Source: Xanthostigma xanthostigma (Eukaryota; Arthropoda; Insecta; Raphidioptera; Raphidiidae). From it: 64,000 bases of DNA. The stretch's first letter is position 1. Every line of letters starts with the position of its first letter. The position numbers were made by a program, and so were the translations under genes. The stretch lies in the NCBI GenBank assembly GCA_963575645.1, contig OY754466.1, positions 46,222,001 to 46,286,000 of the forward strand, in the 5' to 3' direction. The notes below the pieces were generated by a model that was not told where the DNA came from, did not search any database, and was given only the letters and a program-made list of their open reading frames with translations. Of this stretch, positions 9,854 through 23,144 are shown piece by piece.

Positions 9854-12263
9854 CAAGGGAGGGTTTGAGTCAGTTAGAAATTAATTCGGTCATTTTTTAA
9901 GACAGAAAACGTTTACAGTAAAGTCAAAATAACATTTCAAAGTTACTTTACTTTGCTTTACTTTAAGAATAATGAGTTGATTTTGAATTTTGATATTTTA
10001 ATTTTTTGTATAAAGCTGACATTTACAAAAATTTACATAATAAAAAATTGGACAAGTGGTATTCAAGTACAGACAATTTTTTAAACGGATATCTGTATAA
10101 TTGTTTAGATTAGAACGAATGCAGATTTAAGTAAACAGTGGAAAAACAGTGAACGACCCAGATCTATAAGTGTTCTGTACTCTCACAATATTATTTATTA
10201 TAATATACTATATCTTCGGTCTCAAGGTAAAACCGCGTATACAATCAAGTAGTTGCAGATAATAAATTTATATCCAACATCTTACTAATGCTTATCTTGT
10301 TATTTCTAATTTAATACGAAATCTAGAAGGGTCCGGTTTGGTTTCAAAAAAACAGTAACTAAAGTTCACCCTGTAACTAAATTTTGCCCTGTCATCTAGT
10401 TGTCGCCTTTGATAAAAGCCACGTTATAATCTAACGCATACACAAAGCAAGCGCTGTCTGCATGTAGCGAAATATTAGTAACTAAATTTCGCCCTGTTAT
10501 CTAGATGTCGCCTTCAACTAAAGTCGTGTTTAATCCAACGCACACAAACGTACTTCCTCCCATAAAAGTGTCCCGTCGATTGCACGGTTTTACTTCCAGT
10601 AAAACGCGCCATCAGATTATTCACATCAAACATTTTTTCTTTATATCTCGATCAAAAGTACATACTTTTGGCATCAATGTAAGGCAGAAAGTCTAACATT
10701 TACGCATTGGTCAGATGCACTGATGCGGAAAGTACGTACGTTCGGGCGGCACTAAAGAGAAAAAATAACCAATCAACTGTTGTTTAGATGTCGTTTCCAT
10801 AGCAACTATAACATTTTAGCTAATAGTCGCGAACAGCTGTCCTTCGTGCTTTTACGTATAACCTCAAAGCTGCTTGGAATTTATCTGTGTTTTTATGTAA
10901 TTAATTAATTAATGTATTTAATAATAGTTATTGGCGTAACTAGTAGTCTAAGTCATTCATCGCGCTGACAGGTCATGACTTAGCCTACAAGTTGCGCCCA
11001 TAATTTTATTCAACAATTGCGCGTTATTCATGTTTTAATTATAATGAGATGTTGTAAATATCTATTTACTTCTTTATAAAAAAAACTGTCAATACTAACA
11101 GCACCAAACAGCACGATTCAATGTTTTGGTTTGAGGTTAGCCGGTTATGAATAAACTCCATGTCGAAAACATTCGGCCTCTCAATTTTAGTCTCAATGGG
11201 TAACAACGGAGTTGTTGTTAGCTACTATTTCGTTACGACTCAGAAAATAGTTACGTTTATTTTCATTACTCCACAATGGCCGAGCTAGTAGGAATCTTCA
11301 TTGAGTTATGACAAGTAATTGTCACCAGTCGGAAAATGGCTATTTAGGGTTCGGTTTTTAGGCATGATAAAACATGAATAACGCGCATGAGTTGAATAAA
11401 AGTAATTACGACTGAGGTATGAAGAAAAATAGTATACACACTGGCCGAAAGTTTGATATTCTTGAACTGCGCGCCATGATGTCTTCGGCGCGCAGTGCAA
11501 GACTATCTAAAGTATACTAATTAAGTATACGTAAAGTTAAATCAAAGCAGGTATATAATTAAACTTTAAACATACACGATTTTCGTTCGTGGCCACAAAT
11601 TTGTATATCTGGCATGCGACATCGATATGTGATGGACGTTCGTAGACCTAATGCCCTTGCCGGCATTTCCTCATTACCGGTCCATTAATTAATTTATTGC
11701 ACGCTTAGAGCGTTGGTAGCATCGTTCAAGGAATAATGCAGGTACAAATAAACAAATAAAAACTCGGGTCGCAGTGCCAAACCCTGCCGACAATATAGTG
11801 TATTTGCTTACACTGGCAGTGTGGCTTTATTATGTGAACTTAACCCTTTTGGTTTTGGACATAATAAAAATTTTAACTTAATACATCCCTTAAAATAATA
11901 TTTTTTTTCTTAATTTTAATATTACTATCAATTTACCAAATTAAATTCACCCTGCACTAAGTAAATCTATATCTACAATTTAATGTTTTCATAAAATGTT
12001 TAAGTCCGGTCCTGTCGGGCCGAATTTAATAAAATTTTGGTAGCATATTTTAATCATTACTAAAGGGTTAAATTTCAATTTTGAAACGATTCGAAGAAAT
12101 TTTTCAGTATTTTTGGGCCCAAAAATATTTTTCAACCCCTAAATCCCACCCTTTAAGTTGCCCGATTGGGCCCATTTTAAATAGGCTTCGTGCGGTGATG
12201 GATTTTAACATGTGGTCCAAATTTCATTGAAATCAATTAACTCCTTCGAAAGTTATTGCCCGT
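9854..12263. other. Intergenic with weak repeats
   Basis: Two related ~90-bp blocks (about 10365-10450 and 10472-10555) share the motifs AACTAAATTT(C/T)GCCCTGT and ATCTAGxTGTCGCCTT. A partial inverted repeat pairs about 11018-11038 with 11368-11400 (GCGCGTTATTCATGTTTTA). No gene is supported. 12090-12430 reads like an RTE-type LINE tail, but no coding is left. Confidence 0.45.
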
Positions 12264-12264
12264 A

Positions 12265-12324
<60 letters not shown>

Positions 12325-12326
12325 TA
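12264..12326. repeat. (TA)n microsatellite
   Basis: About 27 uninterrupted TA units followed by CATATATA. The 81-codon open frame across it is a by-product of the repeat. Confidence 0.97.
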
Positions 12327-12568
12327 AACATACTTTTCCAAAAATGGTGCCAAAGTGTTTAGGAGGCTATGAAACGTCGAGAAATTTTGGTCCGACCTCT
12401 AGGTCCCGCCATCCGACCGACGCCAATAGTGTAAGTGCCTTATGGCAAATACACTAATGAACTGCGTAAAACATGTGACTACTATGTATGAATATGACTG
12501 ACAATTAGTGACAACTGACGAATATCAATTTATTATTAGGAAGTCCGAAGTGTACCTATATAATTTAA

Positions 12569-13190
12569 CTAGCGGTCCCGCCCGGTTTCACCCGGGTGCA
12601 AAAGAATGAATGGGGAAGGAAGGGACATGAGTACACACATTCATCTTATTTTCCCGAGATGAATGTTGTGTCCAAATTTCATGATGATCGGACTTACCGT
12701 TCAAAAGTTTTTGTCGATAAAGAACAGTATTTAAAATTTTTTTAACGAATATTTTTTTTTTAAATGAATTAAATAAAATTAAAATAAATTTAAATGTAAG
12801 CCTTAGATAAAGCAATGTAAAAAATAAAAAAAAAAAAATAAAAATATATTCACCCAACGTGGGGCTCGAACCCACGACCCTGATATTGACAATCGCATGC
12901 GCTACCGATTGATCTACCAGAGGTTGTGTTCTTTCATCATTAATATGAGTATATCTAGTTAGTGCATTTCACATGAATAGAAGCTTATTTTTGAGATACT
13001 TTTTGCAACATTTTTCATTAAAGCTCCACTCCTAATCGTCGTAGCGTAATATTATATAGCCTATAGCCTTCCTCGGTAAATGGGCTATCCAACAAACAAA
13101 ATTTTATTCAATTTGAACCAGTAGTTCCTGAGATTAGCGCGTTCAAACAAACAAACAAACAAACTCTTCAGCTTTATATATTAGTATAGA
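12569..13190 (-). mobile_element. SINE-like repeat with internal tRNA domain, copy 2
   Basis: The ends are ACTAGCGGTCCCGCCCGG at the left and TATATATTAGTATAGAT at the right. It is collinear with copies at 5448 and 23708. The minus-strand tRNA-like domain is at 12851-12920. Confidence 0.82.
12851..12920 (-). pseudogene. tRNA-like domain, anticodon loop TTGTCAA (GTC)
   Basis: The minus-strand A box contains AATCGGTAGCGC and the T arm is GTGGGTTCGAGCCCCACG. The T arm and acceptor resemble tRNA-Lys, but the anticodon position reads GTC (Asp) and the anticodon stem is mispaired. It is best seen as a decayed Lys-type SINE promoter. Confidence 0.72.
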
Positions 13191-13214
13191 TATCTATACA
13201 AATGCCCTCTACAC

Positions 13215-13565
13215 CAGTGATGTCAAAGATACGGCCCGCGGGTCGCATCCGGCCCTCAAGCAATTTCAATACAGCCCGTGACCAGAATCTATCCAGTGAA
13301 GATTCCAATCTATTCTGAAAAGAACTATCTCAAATATGACACCTGACATCAATGAGCTTATCAAAAACAAGAGACCTCAGGTGTCTGTATCCTGAAGCTC
13401 AATATAAATTACCCTTTTTATTACCTTTATATGAAAGCTGATTTAAACTAAATAAATAAATATTTTAATTTAGGATGTGTTTTAGTTTTTAATTTCGAGT
13501 CTGGCCCGCTAACACATCCTAAATCTTATAAATGGCCCTTTAAAAAAATCTGTCTGACATCTCTG
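13215..13565. mobile_element. hAT-type MITE, 351 bp, 7/8 target duplication
   Basis: Starts CAGTGATGTCAAAGATACGG and ends GTCTGACATCTCTG. Flanks are CTCTACAC (13207-13214) and CTCTACAT (13566-13573), a duplication with one mismatch. The subterminal GGCCCGCGG and CTGGCCCGC motifs are typical of this hAT MITE group. No coding. Confidence 0.85.
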
Positions 13566-13671
13566 CTCTACATTCTTCATCCCAAATTCTTTCCCTTCGC
13601 CTAAAAACGGTTGCAGCTCTCCCGACGCTATATTTAAAGTCGAAGAATTCGAGTAAACGCCAAATGAGAAA

Positions 13672-13727
13672 TCAAATGTCAACATTTTTGAAGTTGGAAT
13701 GATCCCATTGTCGAATTGGCTGGAATT
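13672..13727 (+). repeat. Repeat R1, 3'-end fragment
   Basis: Matches the last ~55 bases of R1 (AATCAAATGTCAACATTTTT, then CCAATTGGC/GAATTGGC TGGAATTTTT). Confidence 0.7.
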
Positions 13728-14052
13728 TTTACACTAGAACATACCAAACACAATAGGGTTACTGACAGTGATTAAAATTAAATATAAAACTGTGTTATAA
13801 TGAAAGTTTATGGTCTAAAATATCGTTTAGAATTATTATTTTTATTAAATAAGTGCGTTAAATATATTAAAATAAATAAATAAAATCACGATTTTTAACC
13901 TATGTGCCACGTGACTTCAAACACCAATTGACGTCATTAATCATGCATTCAATAGACAAGGAACAATACATGCATATACCTATCTTCTTTGGTTATACCT
14001 ACCTATCATGGACATAGATTCCTATGTCCATGTGTTGTACCCGCTTGCTTAG

Positions 14053-14093
14053 TGTTTACAGATTGCCTACTGTGACGTAGGCAATCAGTAAAC
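14053..14093. repeat. Short near-perfect hairpin
   Basis: TGTTTACAGATTGCCTAC pairs with GTAGGCAATCAGTAAACA across a 5-base loop. Confidence 0.8.
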
Positions 14094-14840
14094 ATGGCTG
14101 TCAAGGTCAATTGACGTTTTGGCGCAGAATTTAAAGTCAAAATAAAAAAACAACTAATAATGAGTCAAATCTGTTATATTTATGAGAAAAAATATTGTTT
14201 ACGGGTACATATACCTTTATTTTTTAATTTTAAATACTTTTTGAAATTTTGTCAATAACCCTATTAAGTAGCTGGCGGTTAGGAACAAGATTTGTCTGGG
14301 AGAAATAAATCAAACTATTTCACATTCAAAACCAACATTCCAAATACAACACTCAAGTTCCTTTTTTTCGTAACATACTCTTACTGTTGTATAATACACA
14401 AAACCTGAGCTATATTTTGTGTAAGAACTAAGAAGTTATGAAATTCAAGGTTTAGTTTATTTTAAGTAAACAGTTTAAAAAAAATGTTTCGCACGATTTG
14501 TTATAATAGCACAGTGTTTCCCAAACATTTTTGGTTAGAACACGGTCATATATATAATGTCAGGGCATCCCCGCAATTTAAAGACATCAACTAACAGATG
14601 GCGGCATCAAAACGCACCTAGAAAAACCATCTTGAACGAAAGGTGACACATTTCTACGAACGCAAACCAATTAAAGCAAAGCCAACGCAATTTAACTTTC
14701 GGGTGATTTAATTTGTGAGGGAATATTTTCCAAAAAAGCGAGAGCGGTTAAAACAAATTAAAAGAATTTTTATGTCAACCGTGCGTAAAGGTTGTTTGAA
14801 AAACAGACAAAAAGACGAAATTAGAGTAAAACATTCTTCT

Positions 14841-15370
14841 ACTATTTTATATATTGACTGACGAGATAAATGAATTCCTCCCTCTCGAACAAAAATCTAT
14901 TTACGCCACTGAAATTTCTGCACGATTTGTATAATCCGGGAATATATCTATTAATTAACTATATCTATTCATTAACTATATCTATTAATTAACTATATGA
15001 ATCATTGCCTATCTACTCAATGTGCGGTGAGTGAACGCAACAAAATGTATCAAAAATATATCTGCGTCTCTTTCTTCGATGTAATTCCCTGATTTCTCCG
15101 ATGATAGGATCGGTTGATGTATTTCCATTCAATCTGAATAAAGTATCTCTGTTTCAAAAACTTTGTCTTTTTTTATGACGATAACATGGACGTACCCAGC
15201 TTTTGGCCCAGGAGGGAGCAAATTATAAATTTCTTAAGCCGGGTCCTTCGTGCTTGTTTTGCCCTCCTGGGGACGCCAGTGCTTACGGCGTAAAAAATGA
15301 CAGAAGTATATGTTTGCACCCTAATGTTTCGATTGCGATTTTAATCCTATGCTCAGTATAGAATAAAAGT
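14841..15370 (+). repeat. Dispersed repeat R2, copy 1
   Basis: A ~530-bp repeat recurring in inverse at 40056-40556 (intron 5 of the SLC5 gene) and partly at 33450-33745. Shared landmarks are CAATGTGCGGTGAG, TATATCTGCGTCTCTTTCTTCG and TTCGATTGCGATTTTA. Non-coding, with no clear terminal repeats. Confidence 0.8.
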
Positions 15371-15945
15371 ATATGGGGTAAACTGTAAATATCTGAGGAG
15401 GATTCCTTAGTGGATTGCGCTTATGGAAAAACCTGGCTCAATATTTAACTAAGTAATGGTAATTTTTTCATAAAACAACCGACTGCCGTATACTTAACCG
15501 GCGCAGTCCATCGAAATCTGGTTATATCCAGTTAGGTGTGTATGACGTTCTTAAGAAATTAATACAGAAGTAGATACAGCAGATATCAGTTTATCATCGG
15601 CGTTGGTTAAATGATGTTGATTATCAGATTATGAATGTTCTTTTTAGGAGCAATTAGCACACATGCATTAAAATGCGGTACATTATTTTTCATTCGTGTA
15701 CAAATAATGTAAACCAATATGTTAATCCTTTCTTTTAATACATAGGGTTCAGTTCGATAACTCGATGTGCCCAAATTTTTACTTTTTTTAAGTCATAGAA
15801 AACGGTAAATTTTGACATTCAAAAAAAAACTTTTGATTATTCATAAATTTCTTAAAAAATGCGTAAAAACTTTTCATTTGTTTAATCTAACCAATCAGAA
15901 ATCACATATACACGCCATAGCAACTGGTGTAGAATTACACAAGTG

Positions 15946-16513
15946 GGGAATGGTACTAGTTTATGTCAAAAACACTTTTCAAAAATTTTACAATATCTTT
16001 CCGTTTTGAAGTCCCCCGAATCCAAAAAACATATTTTTGGAAAAACTCTGTGCGTCTGTTTGTGAACACGATACAGGTCAAACGGATGAGCGGATTGAAA
16101 CCAAATTTTGGGAGGATGTTTGGTATGCAAATATGAATTTTTTATATGATAATGGTATACTTTTCATAACGGCTTATTTTTCTATTTATTTTTTCAAGAA
16201 AGTTTTGTTAAAAATTTTTTTTCTAAACTTTATAGTTTCGGAAATATTATGAAAATAAAAAAAAATCATCCGCTCTTTTGTTTTATGGATTTGTCAGAAA
16301 TAAACTAGTTAGGCATGCTTTGATTAATTTTTACATGACGTGGAACATACTATGTAGGTAACCATGGCAACGAATAGTTAATATCATATTGAATACTAGC
16401 CATTACCTGCGTCACCTCACGCGATATCAGAAATTTTATTTTTTTTATTTTAATCAAATGTCAACATTTAGGAAGTAAGAATGGTCCCGTCGCCCAATTG
16501 GCTGGAATTTTTT
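15946..16513 (+). repeat. Dispersed repeat R1, copy 2 (longest)
   Basis: Collinear with 6745-7225 but with an extra ~90 bases after the AAATTTTGGGAGGA motif, including TTTTCATAACGGCTTATTTT. It ends in GCCCAATTGGCTGGAATTT. Confidence 0.75.
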
Positions 16514-18709
16514 ATATTAGCGTAGGATGATGATGGTGACCTGAGTGGGTGTTATATAAAATAATACATAATCAAATATCCAATGACTTTTGTATTATTA
16601 AAAATGACCAAAAGTGTTGTCCGATCCAGAATATCGAGGCTGTAGAGTAATTTTAGTAGCCCACCTTAATAATAGATATGGTTTAAGTTTGATGTCATTA
16701 TGTATGCATGAACGTGAAATTATCCACGTCAACAATTTTAAAATAGGATTTTGGTCACGTTTCAATTTTTTCTTCTTTTTTGATCTGGACTACAACGAAA
16801 CATTGTTATTATAAGCATTATATTATATTAATTGATTCAACCTAGAGAACAAAAAGAGTTCTGATGCGTCAATTATTTTTATCTTGAGGATCTTTCGAAT
16901 TAATTGACATAAGTCATAAATCATAAAAGTACCAAAAAACTAGTCATTATTTAAGTAGATCTGTCTGGATTGATTCGGTTTTTCTAAATGTGATCTTTAG
17001 TGGATGTATATTATTGATACTTCTCGTGCTGTATTTGCCTATACATAGTATATGGCCTATGCACTATTGGAATTGGCTTAATGGATGGACCTAAGACGTT
17101 TCCACATTATTTTGAAAGATTTGGAACCAGTTTTGATGAAAGATCTCATTGATTTCAACGAAATTTGGCATACATATTGAAATCTATCACAGCACTAAGT
17201 TTATTCAAAACGAACGCAAGGGCCTATGTGCAGGGAGGTGGAGTTACAAATTTTTCGATGCGAGCGTTTGTGGTGAGCACTAGGGGAAACTTCAAACTCA
17301 AACTGTCAGTGAGCAATGTTTATTAAAAGTGAAAATAGTTATAATTTTATGAAGTTTTTTAATTACAAAGAAAACATAGGAAAACTAAGCGAGCTGGAAA
17401 TGGTTGTTGTGTTCCGGGCTGTTGCGCCGATGGCGATTAAGACCATTGGCGCCCTAATTTGACGTTCCGCTGTCAGCGTAAACAAATTAACATCAGTTTT
17501 CTTTATTACTTTTCTTTTGACACATCATGGCTAACTAATGTTTTTGACTTATCACCTTAGAAACATGTCGCGATTTCCATAAAAACTGAGTTCAATAATT
17601 CTCTATTACCCACTAGCAGCGCTAATAGGTTTCGTGCACACAGCCTATAGGACCATTTTAAAGATTGTATTTAAAGGTACAATAATTTTTTGGGGCCAAA
17701 AACACCGAAAAAATCAACAGAATTACTTCAAAATCGAAGTTTAATCCTTTAAGTGAAGATAAGGTAAGTTTGAGAAAATTGGGTGGACGGAACGAATTTG
17801 CAAAATTTAGATAGTTTGTGTATAATATATAGTGAATTACAAATCTTTCAACCATTTTTAGGAACAACACAAATTCACTTCCATAGTGCAAATACAGTAA
17901 ATTTCAGTTGAAGTTTGTCTTTTTGGTATATAGATATGGAAGTCATTAATCCCTTGGGCGCCCGGTTTATGTTGCATTTTATGGGGAACGATTTTCTGAA
18001 ATGCATTAATGATTTCCGTAGCTATCATATCAATAAAATTCATGTAATATGTTGCGTCTTAAATGAATTTCATTGTATGCAATTTTCTCGGCAGGGTTCT
18101 GCATTACGGTCCGAATTATTTCGTAACATTTTATTGTTGGTTATAATAAGCTTGTCATCAGTGATGTAGCTCTGAAGTATTGTTAAAGAAGTACCGACAA
18201 ATTATATTATAATTTTTAGTTGATGTTTTTATTTTCTTGCTATCTGTTTGTGTGGATGAAATTGAGTGGGTAGAGAAATAGATTTTTATGTCTATGATAA
18301 AAAATAAATGCAGAAATGAAATTCAATACATCTGAGTTTTAAATAAATTTTAAATTTCATTCCGATATAAGACATCCGTTACATGTCCAATAATGCCTAC
18401 TTAATATGGGAAAGTTATTTCGCGCGAATAATTGATATAATTACTACAACCCTGAGAAATAAACATTTATAATTTCTTTATACGTTATCGCGTTTCATTA
18501 GCAGTTTTATTGTTCGTCTTAATTTTTTCGCAGTTAAATAATTAGTAATTAAACAATTAAAATAAAAGTCATTGTCTATTTCTGTGATGTGTTGTTTTAT
18601 GGAATTGTCCAAGAGATCTTCAGTATCACATCTCATGTAATTGTAAAAACTGTTTCCTTGTTCGGACATCACGCAAAATTGCCAATACCAATTTTCACTA
18701 AACTCGCTA
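16514..18709. other. Intergenic, no feature seen
   Basis: Several short frames are present (up to 84 codons at 17915-18169), none with a recognisable domain. I see no paired repeats. Confidence 0.4.
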
Positions 18710-18874
18710 TTACAGTCTTATTGGCTCACGGAGCATTCCTAAAAAAAGTTGCCCGGGCAGATTTTAAAGAAGAGTTCCTATTCATTAGAGTTTTAAGTTT
18801 TCTAGGACCTCCTCTTTAAAATCTGCCCGTACAACTATTTTTTAGGAGTGCTCCGTGAGCCAATAAGACTGTAA
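18710..18874. mobile_element. Short MITE, 165 bp, ~65-bp inverted repeats
   Basis: Left end TTACAGTCTTATTGGCTCAC and right end GTGAGCCAATAAGACTGTAA are exact inverses, with flanking TA on each side. This fits a Tc1/mariner-type MITE. The arms cover most of the element. Confidence 0.85.
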
Positions 18875-18962
18875 TATGGTGGAGCTGATGGCTTCACTAT
18901 TGTCTCTGCCCTGTTCCATCTCAATCGCGTCCTAGTTTATATACAGTATGTAAACACGTAAG

Positions 18963-19492
18963 CTGCACATAGGGAAAATAACATTGGGAAAAAATGACTG
19001 GATCAGAGTGAGCCTTGAAATCTTGTTTTTCAATTTGACAGATAATATTCTTTTGCAAAATGAATGTGTATACTACCGAAGAAAATATTTAAATGATTAC
19101 AACATAATCGGACTTTTTTTATTAATGGGACATTAAATTCCCAAAAATACTTAAATATGGTGCGAGATCAAATATCTCCGCCTATTCGTGTTGAACCTAA
19201 AGACATTGGGTCACTGATTTACCAACGCGCATACGTCATACCAGTCAGACAATTTTTGAATGTTTCCAAACAGATGGAGTGGTTTTTTTTATTTATTTTT
19301 GTACAAAAAAATTAAAATAATGATTTATAAGAGTTTTTTATTATTAAAAAAGCCAAGTAAAATAAAAATAAATCAAAATAAAATAGAAATCCTCAAGATT
19401 ACCACGATAATTCAATAGAAATAACAATTAATGCAGTCATGGCTAACTCTGATCCAAGTATTTTTTCCCAATGCTAATTACCCTATGTGCAG
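18963..19492. mobile_element. Terminal-repeat element R3, complete copy (530 bp)
   Basis: Left end CTGCACATAGGG and right end CCCTATGTGCAG are exact inverses. The inverted similarity continues ~46 bp (TTGGGAAAAAAT...GGATCAGAG). A copy lacking the left ~35 bp lies at 23145-23645. The superfamily is not clear and no coding is visible. Confidence 0.75.
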
Positions 19493-20044
19493 TAGTTTCA
19501 AAGATTACCTCCTACATCCAAACTTATACCTATTTATAGTTAGATTAGCAAAAGTAAATTTTCGTGGGAAAAAGTTATATAACGTTGTTTCATCTCATTC
19601 GTGTGCGAAGACGCAGGTAACTGGTAGTTATTAATAGGTATATGGTTAGTGAACTTTGTTTTTTAACAAATAGCATTATGGTCGAGGGTTCACATGTGAC
19701 CTAAGCTTTGGTGTATTAAAATTCTTAAGGATTCATTACACTGTTTTTGGAAAATAAAAGCATTTGTTTTTTTATAGATTGTATGACATTGCTAGTTCAC
19801 AAGATATCAAGTTAATGTAAAATTATCACTTGTCATATAAAACGTAAATATTTTATGCGCATGATTTTGATTAACTTTTTTACGTAAACATGATTAATCA
19901 TCTCCGTTAATTGAAGCGAAAATAGACACATAATAGCTATTATTATAATTATTAAAGAGCTTTTTAATATCCGGCTAAAGCGAAGCAAAAATAGGATAAA
20001 ATAGGATAGTATGAAAAAAATTGTATTTTACGAAAGCAATGTAA

Positions 20045-20469
20045 AGGCCGCTGCACACGAGGCTAGAAATGCTGCTAGAAACGCTGCTAGAAGCCGGTAG
20101 GCTAGGTACGAAGCTGGAAATGACGTCACTGCGGGCTGCGTTGCTAGCTCAGAAGATAGGTTTTAAAATTAGAACAGGGGCTATTTTCCCTGTTAGATTT
20201 GCGGTTAGGTATGAGCAAGAACCAATCAGGAAGCAGTATCTTCACGTGGGCACTTGAACAAACGCCCACATGGCGTCATTCTGCCAGACAACAGACACGT
20301 TTTGCTCTGTGTTTATATTCTGTCATTGCGCGCGTACCAGATCTAACCACAAAACAAACTTGAAAAATAGTCTCGTGTGAAGCGAGCACTTAACAGCAAT
20401 CAAGAAAACCAGCGCTAGAAAACTAGTAGGCAAATCTAGCAGCGTTTCTAGCTTCGTGTGCAGTGGCCT
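20045..20469. mobile_element. Terminal-repeat element R4, copy 1 (~425 bp)
   Basis: Left end AGGCCGCTGCACACGAGGCT and right end AGCTTCGTGTGCAGTGGCCT are inverse copies with a few mismatches. Subterminal GAAACGCTGCTAG motifs repeat in both arms. Copy 2 is at 24750-25193 and a partial relative at 49086-49375. I could not define a target duplication. Confidence 0.75.
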
Positions 20470-21225
20470 CAAGACACGAATGTCAATCTTATGTCATAAT
20501 TTTGAACATAATAATAAGTAATAGCCTTTTTTCAGCACTTGTTAAACGCAACATAGGGGGCCCAATTTTACTTTTTGCCCCGGAGCCCCCAAGGTTCTAA
20601 ATACGGCTCTGTGGGTTTCTGAAGTAATCGCCACGCAGAAATGCTAGAGATAGCGAACCCCAGTGTTCCTATACATCCCTGATTTTATTGTAGATGTATT
20701 TAATTTTATTTTTAACAAACAGTAATGTCGATTGAGTAATCCATTTTTAAAGCTTAAAACGATTTTCTGATTATGAAATTAGCCTTGACTAACAATGGTT
20801 TATGTTTTTATTGTTTGTTTGTTTATCTCAAAATTCATAATGTCAAACATCATTTTTCAGGTACGTTTATTTTTACATGAAAATACTGGTTATAACCGGC
20901 AATATTTAGATGCTTTTTATTGATTTTTAAATTACTTGAAACGCATCACCAATACCCGTCGTGATAAGGAGCAAGTTAATGACCTATAAGCACATCTTAG
21001 GTGTTTGGTATCATGCTCCATCAGTGTAAAAAGTTCTCTGGGTACGCAAATATTAATTGGTTTCACTTCAAGAGTAAAATACAAATATTAAGAGCACTGT
21101 AGTTGAACCAAAAAGAAAAAAAAGACGGGTTGCACTCCGGGAGTGCCGGCAGAAGTGAAAACTTGAATATTAACGTCTTAATTTTTTGCATTTAGAAGCA
21201 TTGTTTATTTATTGGCAACACTTGT

Positions 21226-21375
21226 AAATAAAATGGTTTGTATCATAGATTGCATTTTTATGTACGATATTTCAACGCTAGATGTCTAACGTTGTATAAA
21301 AAATAAAATGGTTTGTATCATAGATTGCATTTTTATGTACGATATTTCAACGCTAGATGTCTAACGTTGTATAAA
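21226..21375. repeat. Perfect tandem duplication, 2 x 75 bp
   Basis: 21226-21300 and 21301-21375 are identical as far as I can read. Each starts AAATAAAATGGTTTGTATCA. Identity implies a recent duplication or an assembly artefact. Confidence 0.95.
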
Positions 21376-21493
21376 AAGTATCTGGCAATTACTATCACTT
21401 AGAGAGTTTCACCCAGTTCTTACTTTTCCTGACGCGAGTTTAACATTTTTTACCCATTTCAAAAAAAGTGTACAACGCCGCTAAAGAAGTTTT

Positions 21494-21681
21494 CACTTCA
21501 AAAATAAAGAATAGTTACTTCTTACCACAACAGTTTTATTAGTGGATGTACATTTCGAGAGGTATGCATCTTCAGCAAACACTAAGTTTGGTGATTGCTG
21601 AAGATGAGAGCATGGCTCCCGAAATGTACATCCGCTAATAAAACTGTTGTGCTAAGAAGTCACTATTCTTTATTTTTCAAG
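21494..21681. repeat. Hairpin element, arms ~85 bp
   Basis: ATAAAGAATAGTTACTTCTT through ATGCATCTTCAGCAA pairs with TTGCTGAAGATGAGAGCAT through AGTCACTATTCTTTAT around a ~15-base loop. Probably a MITE. Confidence 0.8.
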
Positions 21682-22821
21682 AGTAAACATTTAATAAATA
21701 GGTAGAATTTTCAGTTGAGTTGACACGCGTCTATAATATTATGGATATCAGTAATGCTACCAGTACGCACACTTAAAGAATGAATAATCATTTTTTCGGT
21801 TTTGTTGCGATTTCTTTCTAGAATTCAAACAATTGAATATAGAAATAGGAGAATAATGTCAATCTGTGTTGAATTATTTAGTTGAGTAATTTCTATTTTA
21901 TTTTATTCTAATAGAATACTGCAAGTTTTTGCAAATGGATTTTTAGAAGAAAAAATATTGATTTTGTAAATTACCTAAAAAAATGAAATAGGAAGCATTT
22001 TTAGTATGAATATGTTTCTTTAGTAACCCGAATTTTCATTGCCAGTTCCGATTTTTCTTACACAGTATCCTGAAAACCTGATTTTCAAAGTAGGCAACCC
22101 TACTCGCACCTGCTGTTTTTTTAAATTTTATTTTTAATGAAAATGATGTAATTGTTTCAACTGTTGTCACTCTTAACATTTACACCGGCTTTAACACGTG
22201 TCTTAGTTTTTATTAGTTGAATATTTTATTCAATAAAATCTTTCATTCTTCGATGCTATACCACATATCTAATACCTACTCAACATACAGTACCTTGCAA
22301 ATGAAAAGCGATAACAAATTTTTGTCATTTTATAACTCAGGACTGGCCACATTACATGACTTGAGTGAATTTGTTTAATTCGACAACGTTCCCTTTAAAA
22401 CCAGTAAGGGGACTTTACCATTTTACCATCTGTTTTGTAAGTTCATTTTCACGCTACTGCATTCCTCCCTTTTAATTTTTTTCTCAATTGCGCATACCTA
22501 TGTAAATAATTCTAAACAAAATGATGTTTTATTGAGTAGAGTCCAGTACTTTATATTGAGTACCGGTGCAAACCAGATTTATCCAAAGTTTCAATATTTT
22601 CAGGTTTTGTGTAAAGATGTGTACACCTATATGCATCATCCATTATTACCAACCGCCGGCCGATTAATATTCAAAAAGATTGTCACAAATTATGCCTTAC
22701 TTGGATTTGTAACAGGTCCGGTTCCGTACGCGTCGTTACGAATTTAATTGCGACTCAGGAAGTATTTAATGTATTTTTCATGTTTATATAGATAAATACT
22801 TTAAGATAATTCACCCTAGGG

Positions 22822-22905
22822 CAGGGGTCGGCAACCTTTTAAGACGGAAGAGCCAAAAGTTACAATTTACAAAATTTCTCAGTTTTTAAAGAGCCGACAG
22901 AGACT
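22822..22905 (+). mobile_element. hAT element left end, truncated
   Basis: CAGGGGTCGGCAACCTTTTA is a classic hAT MITE terminus. No matching right end was found before the ~185-bp unit begins at about 22918. Confidence 0.6.
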
Positions 22906-22917
22906 TTGTTTTTAACT

Positions 22918-23144
22918 GTGCAGTCTTTGACAAAATACCGTCGTATTTCAGCCATTTTGAAAAAATATTTACAAATTGTATACAGAAACTTTCCTCGTAT
23001 ATTGATCTTTCTATTAGCGAAAACCATTTCAAAATCCGGTGCGTGGTTTAGAAGAAATGACCGGTGAAAAAGACAAAGACAGTCTGAGACTCTGATTTTA
23101 ACTATGTAGGCTTTGCTAAAATTCCGTCGTAGTTCAGTTATTTT
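22918..23144 (+). repeat. ~185-bp dispersed unit, about 1.2 copies
   Basis: Carries GCAGTCTTTGACAAAATACC and CATTTCAAAATCCGGTGCG, the same unit that is tandemly repeated in the arms of the 49981-52584 palindrome. A second partial unit (GTAGGCTTTGCTAAAATTCC) follows and is cut off by element R3. Confidence 0.75.

Noticed and set aside
12212-12457. 81-codon frame with a Tyr-Ile repeat
   Set aside because: Translation of a (TA)n microsatellite.
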